A DNA stretch of 32,678 nt, taken from the NCBI GenBank assembly GCA_048061315.1, contig JBGMRJ010000019.1, positions 1 through 32,678 on the forward strand, in the 5' to 3' direction. The position numbers and the translations under genes were made by a program. Source of the stretch: CAYQUC01 sp048061315. Lineage in GTDB: Bacteria; Pseudomonadota; Gammaproteobacteria; UBA6429; Thiohalophilaceae. The notes beneath the pieces are model-generated. The model did not search any database and was not told the origin of the DNA. It saw only the letters and a program-made list of their open reading frames with translations. Shown in pieces: positions 7,906-17,276 of this stretch (positions within the stretch are counted from its first letter, which is position 1; each line of letters starts with the position of its first letter).

Positions 7906-8565
7906 ATGACCAAGGAAAAAGAATCAACAAATACTGAATTGGCCGAAGAAAGTGCTAAAGATGTATTGGATATAGCAGCAGAGCAGCATAATGATTCAGA
8001 TGAATCAGAGTCAGGAACCGACACAGAAACTGAGTCGACAGAACAACCTGATTTACAAGCTTTGCTTGATGCCGCAACTAAAAAAGCCGACGATAATTGG
8101 GACCAAATGCTCAGAACCAAAGCAGAAATGGAAAACCTGCGTCGACGTTCGAGACTTGATATTGAAAATGCACATAAATTTGCTGTGGAAAAATTTGTAA
8201 CCGAGTTGATTCCGGTTATTGATAGTATGGAGCTGGGTTTGACGGCTGTCGGCAAAGATGATCATGAACAGTTGGAAAAACTGCGTGAAGGCACCGAGAT
8301 GACACTTAAACTGTTTCAGGATGTCTTTAACAAGTTTGATATTGAAGCAATTAACCCGGTTAACGAGTCATTTAACCCGGAGTTTCATCAGGCAATGGTA
8401 ATGCAGGAGTCGGCCGATGTTGAGCCTAATACCGTATTAATGGTAATGCAAAAAGGTTATACCTTGAATGATCGACTAGTAAGACCGGCTATGGTGTCGG
8501 TATCGAAAGCAGTTGCTGATAATGGCAATGCCGAATCTGGGAAAAAGATAGACGAGCAAGCTTGA
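7906..8565 (+). CDS. grpE: Nucleotide exchange factor GrpE
   Basis: GrpE is the DnaK co-chaperone that releases ADP. The protein has 219 residues. The first 45 or so are acidic and low in complexity (rich in Glu, Asp, Ser and Thr). A long helical segment follows with the GrpE signature WDQMLRTKAEMENLRRRSRL and then FVTELIPVIDSMELGL. The beta-wing domain near the C-terminus has NPEFHQAMVMQESADVEPNT, VMQKGYTLNDRLVRPAMVSV and then VSKA. The gene lies 53 bp after hrcA with an imperfect ACTGG/CCAGT hairpin between them. Its stop codon is embedded in the -35 box of the dnaK heat-shock promoter. Confidence 0.97.
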   Translation: MTKEKESTNTELAEESAKDVLDIAAEQHNDSDESESGTDTETESTEQPDLQALLDAATKKADDNWDQMLRTKAEMENLRRRSRLDIENAHKFAVEKFVTELIPVIDSMELGLTAVGKDDHEQLEKLREGTEMTLKLFQDVFNKFDIEAINPVNESFNPEFHQAMVMQESADVEPNTVLMVMQKGYTLNDRLVRPAMVSVSKAVADNGNAESGKKIDEQA

Positions 8566-8588
8566 AAATGAGGGGATATTCCCCATCT
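8561..8588 (+). promoter_or_regulatory. Sigma-32 (RpoH) heat-shock promoter for dnaK
   Basis: CTTGAAA (8561-8567), a 13-base spacer and CCCCATCT (8581-8588) match the E. coli sigma-32 consensus (CTTGAAA, 13-15 bases, CCCCATNT) essentially perfectly. The -35 overlaps the grpE stop codon. The spacer plus -10 also forms a small GGGGA-TAT-TCCCC palindrome. The position, 62 bp before the dnaK start, suits a dedicated dnaK(-dnaJ) promoter. Its activity is inferred from the match. Confidence 0.88.
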
Positions 8589-8649
8589 TATTAATATTGA
8601 AGAATTAAATCGTTATAAAACAAAATTTATAGAATTGGAGATAGTTAAA

Positions 8650-10578
8650 ATGGGTAAGATAATCGGAATTGACCTTGGAACCACAAATTCATGCGTCGCA
8701 GTAATGGAAAATGGTTCACCGAAGGTAATTGAAAATAGCGAAGGTGATCGAACCACGCCATCTATTATTGCCTTTACTGGCGATGAAGTGTTGGTTGGTC
8801 AATCCGCTAAACGTCAGGCAGTAACAAATCCTGAAAATACTCTGTATGCAGTCAAGCGATTAATTGGTCGTAAGTTTACTGATAAAGAAGTGCAAAAAGA
8901 TATCGACATGGTGCCTTACAAAATTGTTAAAGCCGATAATGGCGATGCCTGGGTTGAAGCCCAGGGTAAGAAAATGGCGCCACCTGAAATATCTGCCCGG
9001 GTGCTAATGAAAATGAAAAAAACGGCAGAAGACTATCTTGGCGAAGATGTCACTGAAGCGGTTATAACCGTGCCTGCTTATTTTAATGACTCACAACGTC
9101 AGGCAACTAAAGATGCCGGTAAAATTGCCGGTCTGGAAGTAAAACGAATTATCAATGAGCCTACTGCAGCTGCATTAGCGTTTGGAATGGATAAGAAAGA
9201 AGGTGATGCCACAATTGCTGTTTACGATTTAGGTGGTGGTACTTTTGATATTTCCATTATTGAAATTGCCGATATCGATGGCGAACATCAAATTGAAGTG
9301 TTATCAACCAATGGTGATACTTTCTTAGGCGGTGAAGATTTTGATATGCGTTTAATCGATTATCTTGTTGAAGAAATGAAAAAAGATCAAGGTATCGATT
9401 TGAAAGGTGATCCATTAGCAATGCAACGCTTAAAAGAAGCATCAGAAAAAGCTAAAATTGAGTTATCTTCTGCAGAACAAACTGATGTTAATTTACCTTA
9501 TATTACAGCTGATGCAGCTGGCCCTAAACATTTAAATGTTAAGGTAACCCGTGCAAAACTGGAATCATTAGTGGATGATTTAATTGCGCGTTCGATTGAA
9601 CCTTGTAAAGTTGCTTTAAAAGATGCCGGATTAAGCGCATCTGAAATTAATGATGTTATTATTGTTGGTGGCCAAACTCGTATGCCTAAAGTACAACAGG
9701 CTGTTCAGGATTTCTTTGGTAAAGAACCGCGTAAAGATGTTAACCCTGATGAAGCTGTTGCACTCGGTGCATCTGTTCAAGGTGGTGTATTAGGTGGTGA
9801 TGTTAAAGATGTATTGTTATTAGATGTAACACCATTGTCATTGGGTATTGAAACCATGGGTGGTGTCATGACTAAGTTGATTGATAAAAATACCACCATT
9901 CCAACTAAAGCCAATCAGGTATTTTCAACTGCCGATGATAATCAAGCTGCAGTTACTGTTCACGTATTACAAGGTGAGCGTGAACGTGCCGATGGTAATA
10001 AATCCTTAGGTCGTTTTGACTTAAGTGATATTCCACCAGCACCTCGTGGCACACCACAAATTGAAGTGCATTTTGATATTGATGCCAATGGTATCTTGAA
10101 TGTTACAGCTAAAGATAAGGCCACGGGTAAAGAGCAGTCTATTATTATTAAAGCCTCGAGTGGTTTGTCTGATGATGAAGTTGACAAAATGGTGAAAGAT
10201 GCTGAGGCGCATGCCGATGAAGATAAAAAATTCCATGAAATGGTCGACGTTCGAAATCAAGGCGATTCTTTAATACATAACTCCAGAAAATCGATGGACG
10301 AACTTGGCGATAAACTCGAAGCCGATGAAAAAACAGCTATCGAAGCCGCGATTACCGAGCTTGAAGAAGCATTAAAAGGTAATGATAAAGATACCATTGA
10401 AGCAAAAACAAAAGCATTAGGTGAAGCATCGGGTAAAATGGCGGAACGCTTGTATGCTGAAAAAGCAGCAGAAGGTGGCGAAGCTGGAGGAGCTGACGCA
10501 GCGAGTGGCGAACAAGCTGCAGGAGCCGATGATGTTGTTGATGCTGAGTTTGAAGAAGTGAATGACGATAAGAAATAA
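8650..10578 (+). CDS. dnaK: Molecular chaperone DnaK (Hsp70)
   Basis: This 642-residue Hsp70 has GIDLGTTNSCVAVMENG at the N-terminus, VPAYFNDSQRQATKDAG, VYDLGGGTFDISIIEI and IIVGGQTRMPKVQ in the ATPase domain. These are followed by the interdomain linker region DVLLLDVTPLSLGIETMGG, the substrate-binding domain and a helical lid. The tail ends in EFEEVNDDKK, the EEV-like end typical of bacterial DnaK. I chose the ATG at 8650 because GGAG at 8637-8640 sits nine bases upstream. A TTG at 8635 would lie within that ribosome site. Expression is likely heat-induced from the sigma-32 promoter just upstream, plus read-through from hrcA-grpE. Confidence 0.98.
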   Translation: MGKIIGIDLGTTNSCVAVMENGSPKVIENSEGDRTTPSIIAFTGDEVLVGQSAKRQAVTNPENTLYAVKRLIGRKFTDKEVQKDIDMVPYKIVKADNGDAWVEAQGKKMAPPEISARVLMKMKKTAEDYLGEDVTEAVITVPAYFNDSQRQATKDAGKIAGLEVKRIINEPTAAALAFGMDKKEGDATIAVYDLGGGTFDISIIEIADIDGEHQIEVLSTNGDTFLGGEDFDMRLIDYLVEEMKKDQGIDLKGDPLAMQRLKEASEKAKIELSSAEQTDVNLPYITADAAGPKHLNVKVTRAKLESLVDDLIARSIEPCKVALKDAGLSASEINDVIIVGGQTRMPKVQQAVQDFFGKEPRKDVNPDEAVALGASVQGGVLGGDVKDVLLLDVTPLSLGIETMGGVMTKLIDKNTTIPTKANQVFSTADDNQAAVTVHVLQGERERADGNKSLGRFDLSDIPPAPRGTPQIEVHFDIDANGILNVTAKDKATGKEQSIIIKASSGLSDDEVDKMVKDAEAHADEDKKFHEMVDVRNQGDSLIHNSRKSMDELGDKLEADEKTAIEAAITELEEALKGNDKDTIEAKTKALGEASGKMAERLYAEKAAEGGEAGGADAASGEQAAGADDVVDAEFEEVNDDKK

Positions 10579-10602
10579 ATTTTAATATTTATTTTTTTAA
10601 AA

Positions 10603-10639
10603 GCAACAGGTGCATCAATTTGATTGATGCACCTGTTGC
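10603..10639 (+). promoter_or_regulatory. Perfect 16-bp stem-loop between dnaK and dnaJ
   Basis: GCAACAGGTGCATCAA (10603-10618) and its exact reverse complement (10624-10639) flank a five-base loop. No T run follows on the plus strand; the AT-rich stretch TTTTTTTAAAA lies before it. A strong intrinsic terminator for dnaK is therefore not obvious. It may be a partial terminator or an RNA-stabilising or processing structure that sets DnaK above DnaJ. Confidence 0.75.
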
Positions 10640-10718
10640 CGTATATGCTAGTTAAATAACGGGTAGTGTGATTCCGCTATAAATTATTAAGTAATATTAA
10701 ATATAAAAGATGTAAGCC

Positions 10719-11861
10719 ATGTCAAAACGCGATTATTACGAAATATTAAACGTTTCTAAAACAGCAACGGATGCTGAAATTAAAAAAGCATTTAAGCGTG
10801 CTGCTATGAAGCTGCATCCTGATCGAAATCAGGATAATCCGGATACTGCGGAAGAAAAATTTAAAGAAACCAAAGAAGCCTACGATATTTTGAGCGATGC
10901 TCAAAAACGTGCGGCATACGATCAATTTGGTCATGCTGGTGTTGATGGTTCTGCCGGTGGCTTTGGTGGTGCTGGTGCAGGCGCTGGAAACTTTAGTGAT
11001 GTTTTTGGCGATGTGTTTGGTGACATTTTTGGTGGTGGCCGAGGCGGTGGTGGCGGTAGCCAGATGTACCGCGGTGCTGACCTGCAATACAATCTGGATT
11101 TATCCCTCGAAGATGCGGCTAAGGGGTCAGAAGTAAAAATTAAAATTCCAACTAAAGTTGCGTGTAAGACCTGCCATGGTAGTGGTGCAAAAAAAGGCAC
11201 CAAACCGGTTACCTGTACAACCTGTGGTGGTCAGGGGCAAGTTCGAATGCAGCAAGGTTTTTTTTCATTGCAACAAACCTGCCCACGCTGTCATGGTAAG
11301 GGTAAAATGATTAAAGATCCCTGTGGCTCTTGTGGTGGTTCCGGGCAAAAGAAAAAAGAAAAAACATTGTCAGTGAAAGTTCCTGCGGGTGTGGATACTG
11401 GCGATCGAATTCGTCTATCCGGTGAAGGTGAAAGTGGCGAAAACGGCGGGCCTGCTGGTGATTTATTTGTTCAAATGCACATTAAACCTCATCGAATTTT
11501 TAAACGCGATGGCAGTGATTTGTATTGCGATGTTCCAATTAGCATCACTAAAGCAACACTTGGTGGTGAAATTGAAGTACCAACACTCGATGGTCGGGTT
11601 AAATTAAAAATACCGGTAGAAACGCAAACTGATAAATTATTCCGATTACGTAATAAAGGTATAAAATCAGTTCGCAGTAGTGCTGTTGGTGATTTGATGT
11701 GTCGTGTATCAGTTGAAACACCAGTCAATTTAACCAAAGAACAAAAAGAGTTATTGAAACAGCTGGATGAATCATTAAAAGCTGGCAGTATTAATCATAG
11801 TCCACAGGAATCTTCATGGTTAGATGGTGTGAAAAAGTTTTTTGAAGACATGAAATCATAA
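10719..11861 (+). CDS. dnaJ: Chaperone DnaJ (Hsp40, type A)
   Basis: This 380-residue co-chaperone has the J domain with HPD at residues 33-35, a Gly/Phe-rich region (about 75-115), and four CxxCxGxG zinc motifs beginning at Cys149, Cys166, Cys188 and Cys202. The two C-terminal beta-sandwich domains follow. DnaJ stimulates DnaK ATPase and delivers unfolded substrates. The gene is separated from dnaK by 140 bp containing a strong hairpin. TATAAA at 10678-10683 could be a -10 for independent transcription, but no matching -35 was found. Confidence 0.98.
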   Translation: MSKRDYYEILNVSKTATDAEIKKAFKRAAMKLHPDRNQDNPDTAEEKFKETKEAYDILSDAQKRAAYDQFGHAGVDGSAGGFGGAGAGAGNFSDVFGDVFGDIFGGGRGGGGGSQMYRGADLQYNLDLSLEDAAKGSEVKIKIPTKVACKTCHGSGAKKGTKPVTCTTCGGQGQVRMQQGFFSLQQTCPRCHGKGKMIKDPCGSCGGSGQKKKEKTLSVKVPAGVDTGDRIRLSGEGESGENGGPAGDLFVQMHIKPHRIFKRDGSDLYCDVPISITKATLGGEIEVPTLDGRVKLKIPVETQTDKLFRLRNKGIKSVRSSAVGDLMCRVSVETPVNLTKEQKELLKQLDESLKAGSINHSPQESSWLDGVKKFFEDMKS

Positions 11862-11888
11862 ACAGAAAAATATTTTACTGGAACGTAA

Positions 11889-12695
11889 ATGATAAAATTA
11901 GGTATAACCGGTGCAGCAGGTCGAATGGGGCGTGCATTAATTGAAGCATGTCAAAATTCAGATCAAACACAGTTGGGTGTTGCTATTGATCGTGTTGGTA
12001 GTTCTTTAATCGGGACAGATGCGGGTGAACAGGCCGGGCTAGGTTCCTTAAATTTAAAAATTGTTGATGATTTATCAAAAGTTATAGCTGATTTTGATAC
12101 CTTAATTGATTTTACACATCCTGATGCAACGATGGGTAATATTGAAATCTGTCGTAACGCAGGTAAGAAAATTATTATTGGCACTACCGGTTTTACCGAG
12201 CAACAAAAACAAACAATTACTGATGCGGCAAAAGATGTTGCAATTGTGTTTGCACCCAATATGAGTGTTGGGGTTAACCTGAGTTTAAAATTATTGGAAA
12301 TGACGGCCAAAGTGTTAGGCGATGATGTTGATATTGAAATTATTGAAGCACACCATCGCCATAAAGTGGATGCGCCATCCGGAACCGCGCTTCGTATGGG
12401 CGAAGTTATCGCCGATGTATTAGGACGAGATTTAAAAGAATGCGCAGTGTATGGTCGTCAGGGACAAACCGGTGAACGTAAGCGCAACACCATCGGATTT
12501 GAGACCATTCGTGCTGGTGATATCGTAGGTGAGCATACCGTGATGTTTGCAGACATTGGTGAGCGGATTGAAATAACCCATAAAGCAACCAGCCGGATGA
12601 CCTTTGCAAATGGCGCCATTCGAGCAGCCGCTTGGTTAGCTCAACATAAAGCAGGTTTATTTGATATGCAGGATGTTCTGGGCTTAAACAGCTAG
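11889..12695 (+). CDS. dapB: 4-hydroxy-tetrahydrodipicolinate reductase
   Basis: The enzyme reduces the product of DapA in lysine and diaminopimelate synthesis using NAD(P)H. The 268-residue protein has the Rossmann motif GITGAAGRMG (5-14), DFTHPDA, GTTGF (about 98-102), FAPNMSVGVN (121-130), and the catalytic/substrate loop EAHHRHKVDAPSGTA (153-167) with the conserved His pair and Lys. It lies 27 bp after dnaJ, an order (dnaJ-dapB-carA) conserved in pseudomonads. A GGAACG sequence precedes the ATG. A strong hairpin terminator follows the gene. Confidence 0.97.
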   Translation: MIKLGITGAAGRMGRALIEACQNSDQTQLGVAIDRVGSSLIGTDAGEQAGLGSLNLKIVDDLSKVIADFDTLIDFTHPDATMGNIEICRNAGKKIIIGTTGFTEQQKQTITDAAKDVAIVFAPNMSVGVNLSLKLLEMTAKVLGDDVDIEIIEAHHRHKVDAPSGTALRMGEVIADVLGRDLKECAVYGRQGQTGERKRNTIGFETIRAGDIVGEHTVMFADIGERIEITHKATSRMTFANGAIRAAAWLAQHKAGLFDMQDVLGLNS

Positions 12696-12767
12696 CAAAA
12701 ATCTGGCAGTTTCGTTACAATTGTCGCGTTCATAAGATGGACCACAATTAGTTACGACAGAATTCAA

Positions 12768-12804
12768 AAAAACGGGAGATGCCTACAGCTGGTCTCCCGT
12801 TTTT
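12768..12804 (+). terminator. Rho-independent terminator, possibly a carAB attenuator
   Basis: AAAAACGGGAGA (12768-12779) pairs perfectly with TCTCCCGTTTTT (12793-12804) around a 13-base loop, and the right arm ends in five T. It has the sequence form of an intrinsic terminator on both strands. It sits about 70 bp after dapB and 43 bp before carA. It may simply end the dnaJ-dapB transcript or act as a leader terminator controlling carAB. No competing antiterminator was identified. Confidence 0.85.
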
Positions 12805-12847
12805 GTACATATATCATTAATATTTATCAACTTTTAACGGAGTTTAG

Positions 12848-13987
12848 ATGTCAAAACCAGCATTGCTTGCACTAGCGGACGGTACCATTTTTCATGGTCA
12901 AGCAATTGGTATTGATGGCCAAACAAAGGGAGAAGTGGTATTTAATACCGCGATGAGCGGTTATCAGGAAATCCTGACCGATCCTTCCTATGCGCAACAA
13001 CTTGTTACATTAACTTATCCGCACATCGGTAATGTCGGTGTTAATTCTGAAGATGCTGAATCAACACAGGTTTTTGCCAATGGCTTGATTATTCGTGATC
13101 TGCCACTGGTCGCTAGTAGTTGGCGGGCAGAACAAACCCTGGGGCAATATTTAATTGATAATAATGTTGTCGCCATTGCCAATATTGATACTCGACAGCT
13201 AACCCGTTTGCTGCGTGAGAAGGGTGCTCAAAATGGCTGTATTGTTGCGGGTGATAACATTAATGAAGCTGATGCCATCGCGGCAGCCAAGAGCTTTCCC
13301 GGTTTAAAGGGTATGGATTTGGCAAAAGAGGTTACCACTAAATCAAGTTATCAATGGCGCGCTGGTTGCTGGGATTTGAATAATGGTTATCCTGAAATTG
13401 CCGATAAAACACCGAAATACAAGGTGGTTGCTTATGACTTTGGCGTTAAACATAATATCTTACGATTACTCGCAGAACGCAGTTGTGATTTAACTGTTGT
13501 GCCTGCAACTACTCCGGCTAAAGAAGTGCTGGCAATGAAGCCTGATGGTATTTTTCTATCAAATGGTCCTGGTGATCCTGAACCTTGTGATTATGCAATA
13601 AAGGCAATTAAAGAAATATTAGAAACCGATATTCCGATATTTGGTATTTGCCTGGGGCATCAATTATTATCACTGGCTTGTGGCGCAAAAACCGAAAAGA
13701 TGAAATTCGGTCATCATGGCGCTAATCATCCCGTACAAGATTTAAAAACATTGATGGTTGCGATTACCAGTCAAAATCACGGTTTTGCAGTGGCAGCTGA
13801 TTCACTACCTGATAATCTCAAAGTGACTCATCGTTCTTTATTTGATAAATCCATTCAGGGTATTGAGCTAACGGATAAAGCTGCATTTAGTTTTCAGGGA
13901 CACCCGGAAGCAAGCCCGGGCCCTCATGACATTTCACCGTTATTTGATCTGTTTATAAATAACATTAAAAAATACAAAGAATCTTAA
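12848..13987 (+). CDS. carA: Carbamoyl-phosphate synthase small subunit (glutaminase)
   Basis: This subunit hydrolyses glutamine and channels ammonia to CarB for carbamoyl phosphate, feeding arginine and pyrimidine synthesis. The N-terminal CPSase domain begins ALLALADGTIFHG and includes FNTAMSGYQEILTDPSYA. The class-I amidotransferase domain has FLSNGPGDP, the nucleophile in GICLGHQLL (Cys268), and His352/Glu354 in FQGHPEASPGPHD. The length of 379 residues is normal. A good ACGGAG ribosome site precedes the ATG. carB follows after 7 bp. Confidence 0.98.
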   Translation: MSKPALLALADGTIFHGQAIGIDGQTKGEVVFNTAMSGYQEILTDPSYAQQLVTLTYPHIGNVGVNSEDAESTQVFANGLIIRDLPLVASSWRAEQTLGQYLIDNNVVAIANIDTRQLTRLLREKGAQNGCIVAGDNINEADAIAAAKSFPGLKGMDLAKEVTTKSSYQWRAGCWDLNNGYPEIADKTPKYKVVAYDFGVKHNILRLLAERSCDLTVVPATTPAKEVLAMKPDGIFLSNGPGDPEPCDYAIKAIKEILETDIPIFGICLGHQLLSLACGAKTEKMKFGHHGANHPVQDLKTLMVAITSQNHGFAVAADSLPDNLKVTHRSLFDKSIQGIELTDKAAFSFQGHPEASPGPHDISPLFDLFINNIKKYKES

Positions 13988-13994
13988 AATTACT

Positions 13995-16900
13995 ATGCCA
14001 AAACGCGAAGACATAAACAGTGTACTTATTATCGGAGCAGGACCCATTGTGATTGGTCAGGCATGTGAGTTTGATTATTCCGGTGCACAAGCGTGTAAGG
14101 CGTTACGTGAAGAAGGTTACCGCGTTATTTTAGTGAATTCCAATCCGGCGACTATCATGACCGATCCGGAAATGGCAGACGCTACCTACATCGAACCGAT
14201 TCGCTGGCAGGAAGTTGCCCGAATCATTGAGAAAGAAAAACCCGATGTTTTGTTACCCACGATGGGTGGCCAAACTGCATTGAACTGTGCGCTTGATTTG
14301 GAACGAGAAGGTATTTTAGACAAATACAATGTTGAAATGATTGGTGCTAAACGTGAAGCCATCGATAAAGCCGAAGATCGTGATAAGTTTCGTAAGGCGA
14401 TGCAAAAAATCGGTTTAGACATGCCAACCTCGGCCATAGCGCATAGCATGGAAGAGGCATTACAAGTTCAAGCTCAAATTGGTTACCCAACCATTATTCG
14501 ACCTTCGTTTACCATGGGCGGCAGTGGTGGTGGTATTGCTTACAATCAGGAAGAGTTCATTGAAATTTGTGAACGTGGTCTGGATCTATCACCGACCAGT
14601 GAATTGTTAGTTGAAGAGTCTATCGCCGGTTGGAAAGAATATGAAATGGAAGTGGTGCGAGACACCAAAGATAACTGCATTATTATTTGTTCCATCGAGA
14701 ATCTGGATCCGATGGGCGTTCATACTGGTGATTCAATTACAGTAGCACCGGCACAAACATTAACGGATAAAGAATATCAAATAATGCGTGATGCTTCCTT
14801 AAAAGTGTTACGGGAAATAGGTGTTGAGACTGGTGGCTCGAATGTACAATTTGCCATTGATCCTGAAAATGGTCGAATGATCATTATTGAAATGAATCCA
14901 CGGGTATCACGTTCATCAGCATTAGCATCAAAAGCAACGGGTTTCCCGATAGCGAAAATTGCTGCAAAATTGGCAATTGGTTATACCCTTGATGAATTAA
15001 GCAATGATATTACCGGTGGTGTTACACCAGCCTCATTTGAACCCAGTATTGATTATGTTGTTACCAAAATACCACGATTCACCTTTGAAAAATTTCCACA
15101 GGCTGATAACACTTTAACGACTCAAATGAAATCAGTCGGTGAAGTGATGGCAATTGGACGAACCTTCCAGGAATCACTACAAAAAGCAATCCGCGGTCTT
15201 GAAACCGGAATGGATGGTCTTGATGAATTAGTTGAGATTGATGTTGATCCGATTGATGTGACAAATAATCTTAGACAAGCCCTTGGTGTACCAACACCAG
15301 AACGGTTATGGCAGGTTGCGGATGCATTTCGTGCCGGCATGAGTTTTGATGAAATATTTAATATCACCAAAATTGATCCGTGGTTTATGGCGAATATTGA
15401 AGATTTGGTTTTCGAGGAGCAGGCAATTCGCGGTAAAAAAATTACTGATATCGATAAAGCTACTCTGTTTCGTTTAAAGCAAAAAGGATTTTCCGATCGT
15501 CGTCTGGCAACATTAATGGGGATGACCGAGTTTGATGTCCGCAAACACCGACACGGGCTGGACATTCATCCGGTATACAAACGAGTTGATACTTGTGCTG
15601 CTGAGTTTGCTTCGAATACAGCTTATATGTATTCCACTTATGAACAACAATGCGAGGCATTACCCAGCAAAAAAGACAAGATAATGGTACTCGGTGGTGG
15701 TCCTAATCGAATTGGTCAGGGAATTGAATTTGATTATTGTTGTGTGCATGCGGCACAAGTGTCACGTATCGATGGTTATGAAACTATTATGGTTAATTGT
15801 AATCCTGAAACGGTATCAACCGACTATGACACCTCAGATCGCTTGTACTTTGAGCCATTGACTCTGGAAGACGTGCTGGAAATTGTGCGCATCGAAAATC
15901 CTAAAGGTGTCATTGTTCAATATGGTGGACAAACCCCATTAAAACTGGCGCGTGACCTTGAAGCAGCTGGCGTTCCCATTATTGGCACATCGCCAGACTC
16001 AATTGATATGGCGGAAGATAGAAAACGTTTTCAGGAAATGATACACGATTTAAAACTATTACAACCACCAAACAGATTGGCGACTGATCCGATTGAAGCA
16101 GTTGCACAGGCATCTGAAATTGGTTATCCGATTGTGGTACGTCCTTCATATGTACTGGGTGGTCGTGCAATGGAAATTGTTTATAATGATGAAGAGTTAA
16201 ATCATTATATGAAAACAGCTGTTAAAGTTTCTAATGATTCACCGGTATTACTGGATCGTTTTCTCGATGATGCCATTGAAGTTGATGTTGATGCAGTATG
16301 TGATGGCTCGGATGTAATCATTGCTGGAATTATGCAACACATCGAACAAGCTGGAGTTCACTCAGGTGATTCTGCTTGTTCATTACCACCTTACAGTTTA
16401 TCAAAAGAAATTCAGGATAAATTACGTGTGCAAGTAACTGCAATGGCAAAAGCGTTAAATGTTATTGGCTTAATGAATACTCAATTTGCCATTCAAAAAG
16501 ATACGGTCTATATTCTTGAAGTGAATCCACGTGCATCACGAACCATACCGTTTGTGTCAAAAGCAACAGGATTACCCTGGGCTCGAATTGCGGCACGCTG
16601 TATGACGGGCAAATCTTTAAAAGAGCAGGGTATCACCAAGGAAATTGTTCCATCGTATTTTTCAGTAAAAGAGTCGGTTTTTCCATTCGTTAAATTCCCG
16701 GGTGTTGATTCTATTTTAGGGCCAGAGATGAAATCAACTGGTGAAGTGATGGGGGTTGGCAGTACATTTGGTGAGGCTTTTGCGAAATCACTGTATGCTG
16801 CAGGCGAAAAAATACCCGAAGGTGGCCGCGTTTTTCTCAGTATCCGTGATGCAGATAAAAAAGGTATTGTGGCAATAGCTAAAAAATTATTAGGTTATGG

Positions 16901-17276
16901 TTTTGAATTGGTTGCAACTAAAGGAACAGCACGTTTAATCAATGAAACAGGTCTTGAATGCAAAACAGTTAACAAAGTTATGGAAGGACGCCCTCACATT
17001 GTTGACATGATTAAAAATAAAGAAATAGACTTTATTATCAATACCACCGAAGGTCGTCAAGCAATTGCGGATTCAGCTACGATTCGAAGTAAAGCGTTAC
17101 AATATAAAGTAACTTATACTACAACTTTGGCTGGTGGAGATGCATTTTGTGTTGCTATGGAATACCAAAGGAACTATCAAGATGCAGAAAATGAAAAACA
17201 TAACTCAGAAGATAAAGTAATACTTGCAGGATCAGTTAATCGATTACAAGACTTACATCAGGAGCTTACGATATGA
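13995..17276 (+). CDS. carB: Carbamoyl-phosphate synthase large subunit
   Basis: This 1093-residue synthetase is slightly longer than E. coli CarB. It has two homologous ATP-grasp halves: the first begins MPKREDINSVLIIGAGPIVI, and the second has KDKIMVLGGGPNRIGQGIEF at about 560. ATP-grasp signatures include YPTIIRPSFTMGGSGGG and YPIVVRPSYVLGGRAMEI, and EMNPRVSRSSALASKATGFP and EVNPRASRTIPFVSKATGLP close the two halves. The C-terminal MGS-like domain is the allosteric (UMP/ornithine) region in relatives. It overlaps greA by four bases (ATGA), indicating translational coupling. Confidence 0.98.
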   Translation: MPKREDINSVLIIGAGPIVIGQACEFDYSGAQACKALREEGYRVILVNSNPATIMTDPEMADATYIEPIRWQEVARIIEKEKPDVLLPTMGGQTALNCALDLEREGILDKYNVEMIGAKREAIDKAEDRDKFRKAMQKIGLDMPTSAIAHSMEEALQVQAQIGYPTIIRPSFTMGGSGGGIAYNQEEFIEICERGLDLSPTSELLVEESIAGWKEYEMEVVRDTKDNCIIICSIENLDPMGVHTGDSITVAPAQTLTDKEYQIMRDASLKVLREIGVETGGSNVQFAIDPENGRMIIIEMNPRVSRSSALASKATGFPIAKIAAKLAIGYTLDELSNDITGGVTPASFEPSIDYVVTKIPRFTFEKFPQADNTLTTQMKSVGEVMAIGRTFQESLQKAIRGLETGMDGLDELVEIDVDPIDVTNNLRQALGVPTPERLWQVADAFRAGMSFDEIFNITKIDPWFMANIEDLVFEEQAIRGKKITDIDKATLFRLKQKGFSDRRLATLMGMTEFDVRKHRHGLDIHPVYKRVDTCAAEFASNTAYMYSTYEQQCEALPSKKDKIMVLGGGPNRIGQGIEFDYCCVHAAQVSRIDGYETIMVNCNPETVSTDYDTSDRLYFEPLTLEDVLEIVRIENPKGVIVQYGGQTPLKLARDLEAAGVPIIGTSPDSIDMAEDRKRFQEMIHDLKLLQPPNRLATDPIEAVAQASEIGYPIVVRPSYVLGGRAMEIVYNDEELNHYMKTAVKVSNDSPVLLDRFLDDAIEVDVDAVCDGSDVIIAGIMQHIEQAGVHSGDSACSLPPYSLSKEIQDKLRVQVTAMAKALNVIGLMNTQFAIQKDTVYILEVNPRASRTIPFVSKATGLPWARIAARCMTGKSLKEQGITKEIVPSYFSVKESVFPFVKFPGVDSILGPEMKSTGEVMGVGSTFGEAFAKSLYAAGEKIPEGGRVFLSIRDADKKGIVAIAKKLLGYGFELVATKGTARLINETGLECKTVNKVMEGRPHIVDMIKNKEIDFIINTTEGRQAIADSATIRSKALQYKVTYTTTLAGGDAFCVAMEYQRNYQDAENEKHNSEDKVILAGSVNRLQDLHQELTI

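Noticed and set aside
8572..8584. GGGGA-TAT-TCCCC hairpin as a grpE terminator
   Set aside because: The stem is only five base pairs with no T run. Its right arm is the -10 element of the sigma-32 promoter, which explains the bases better.
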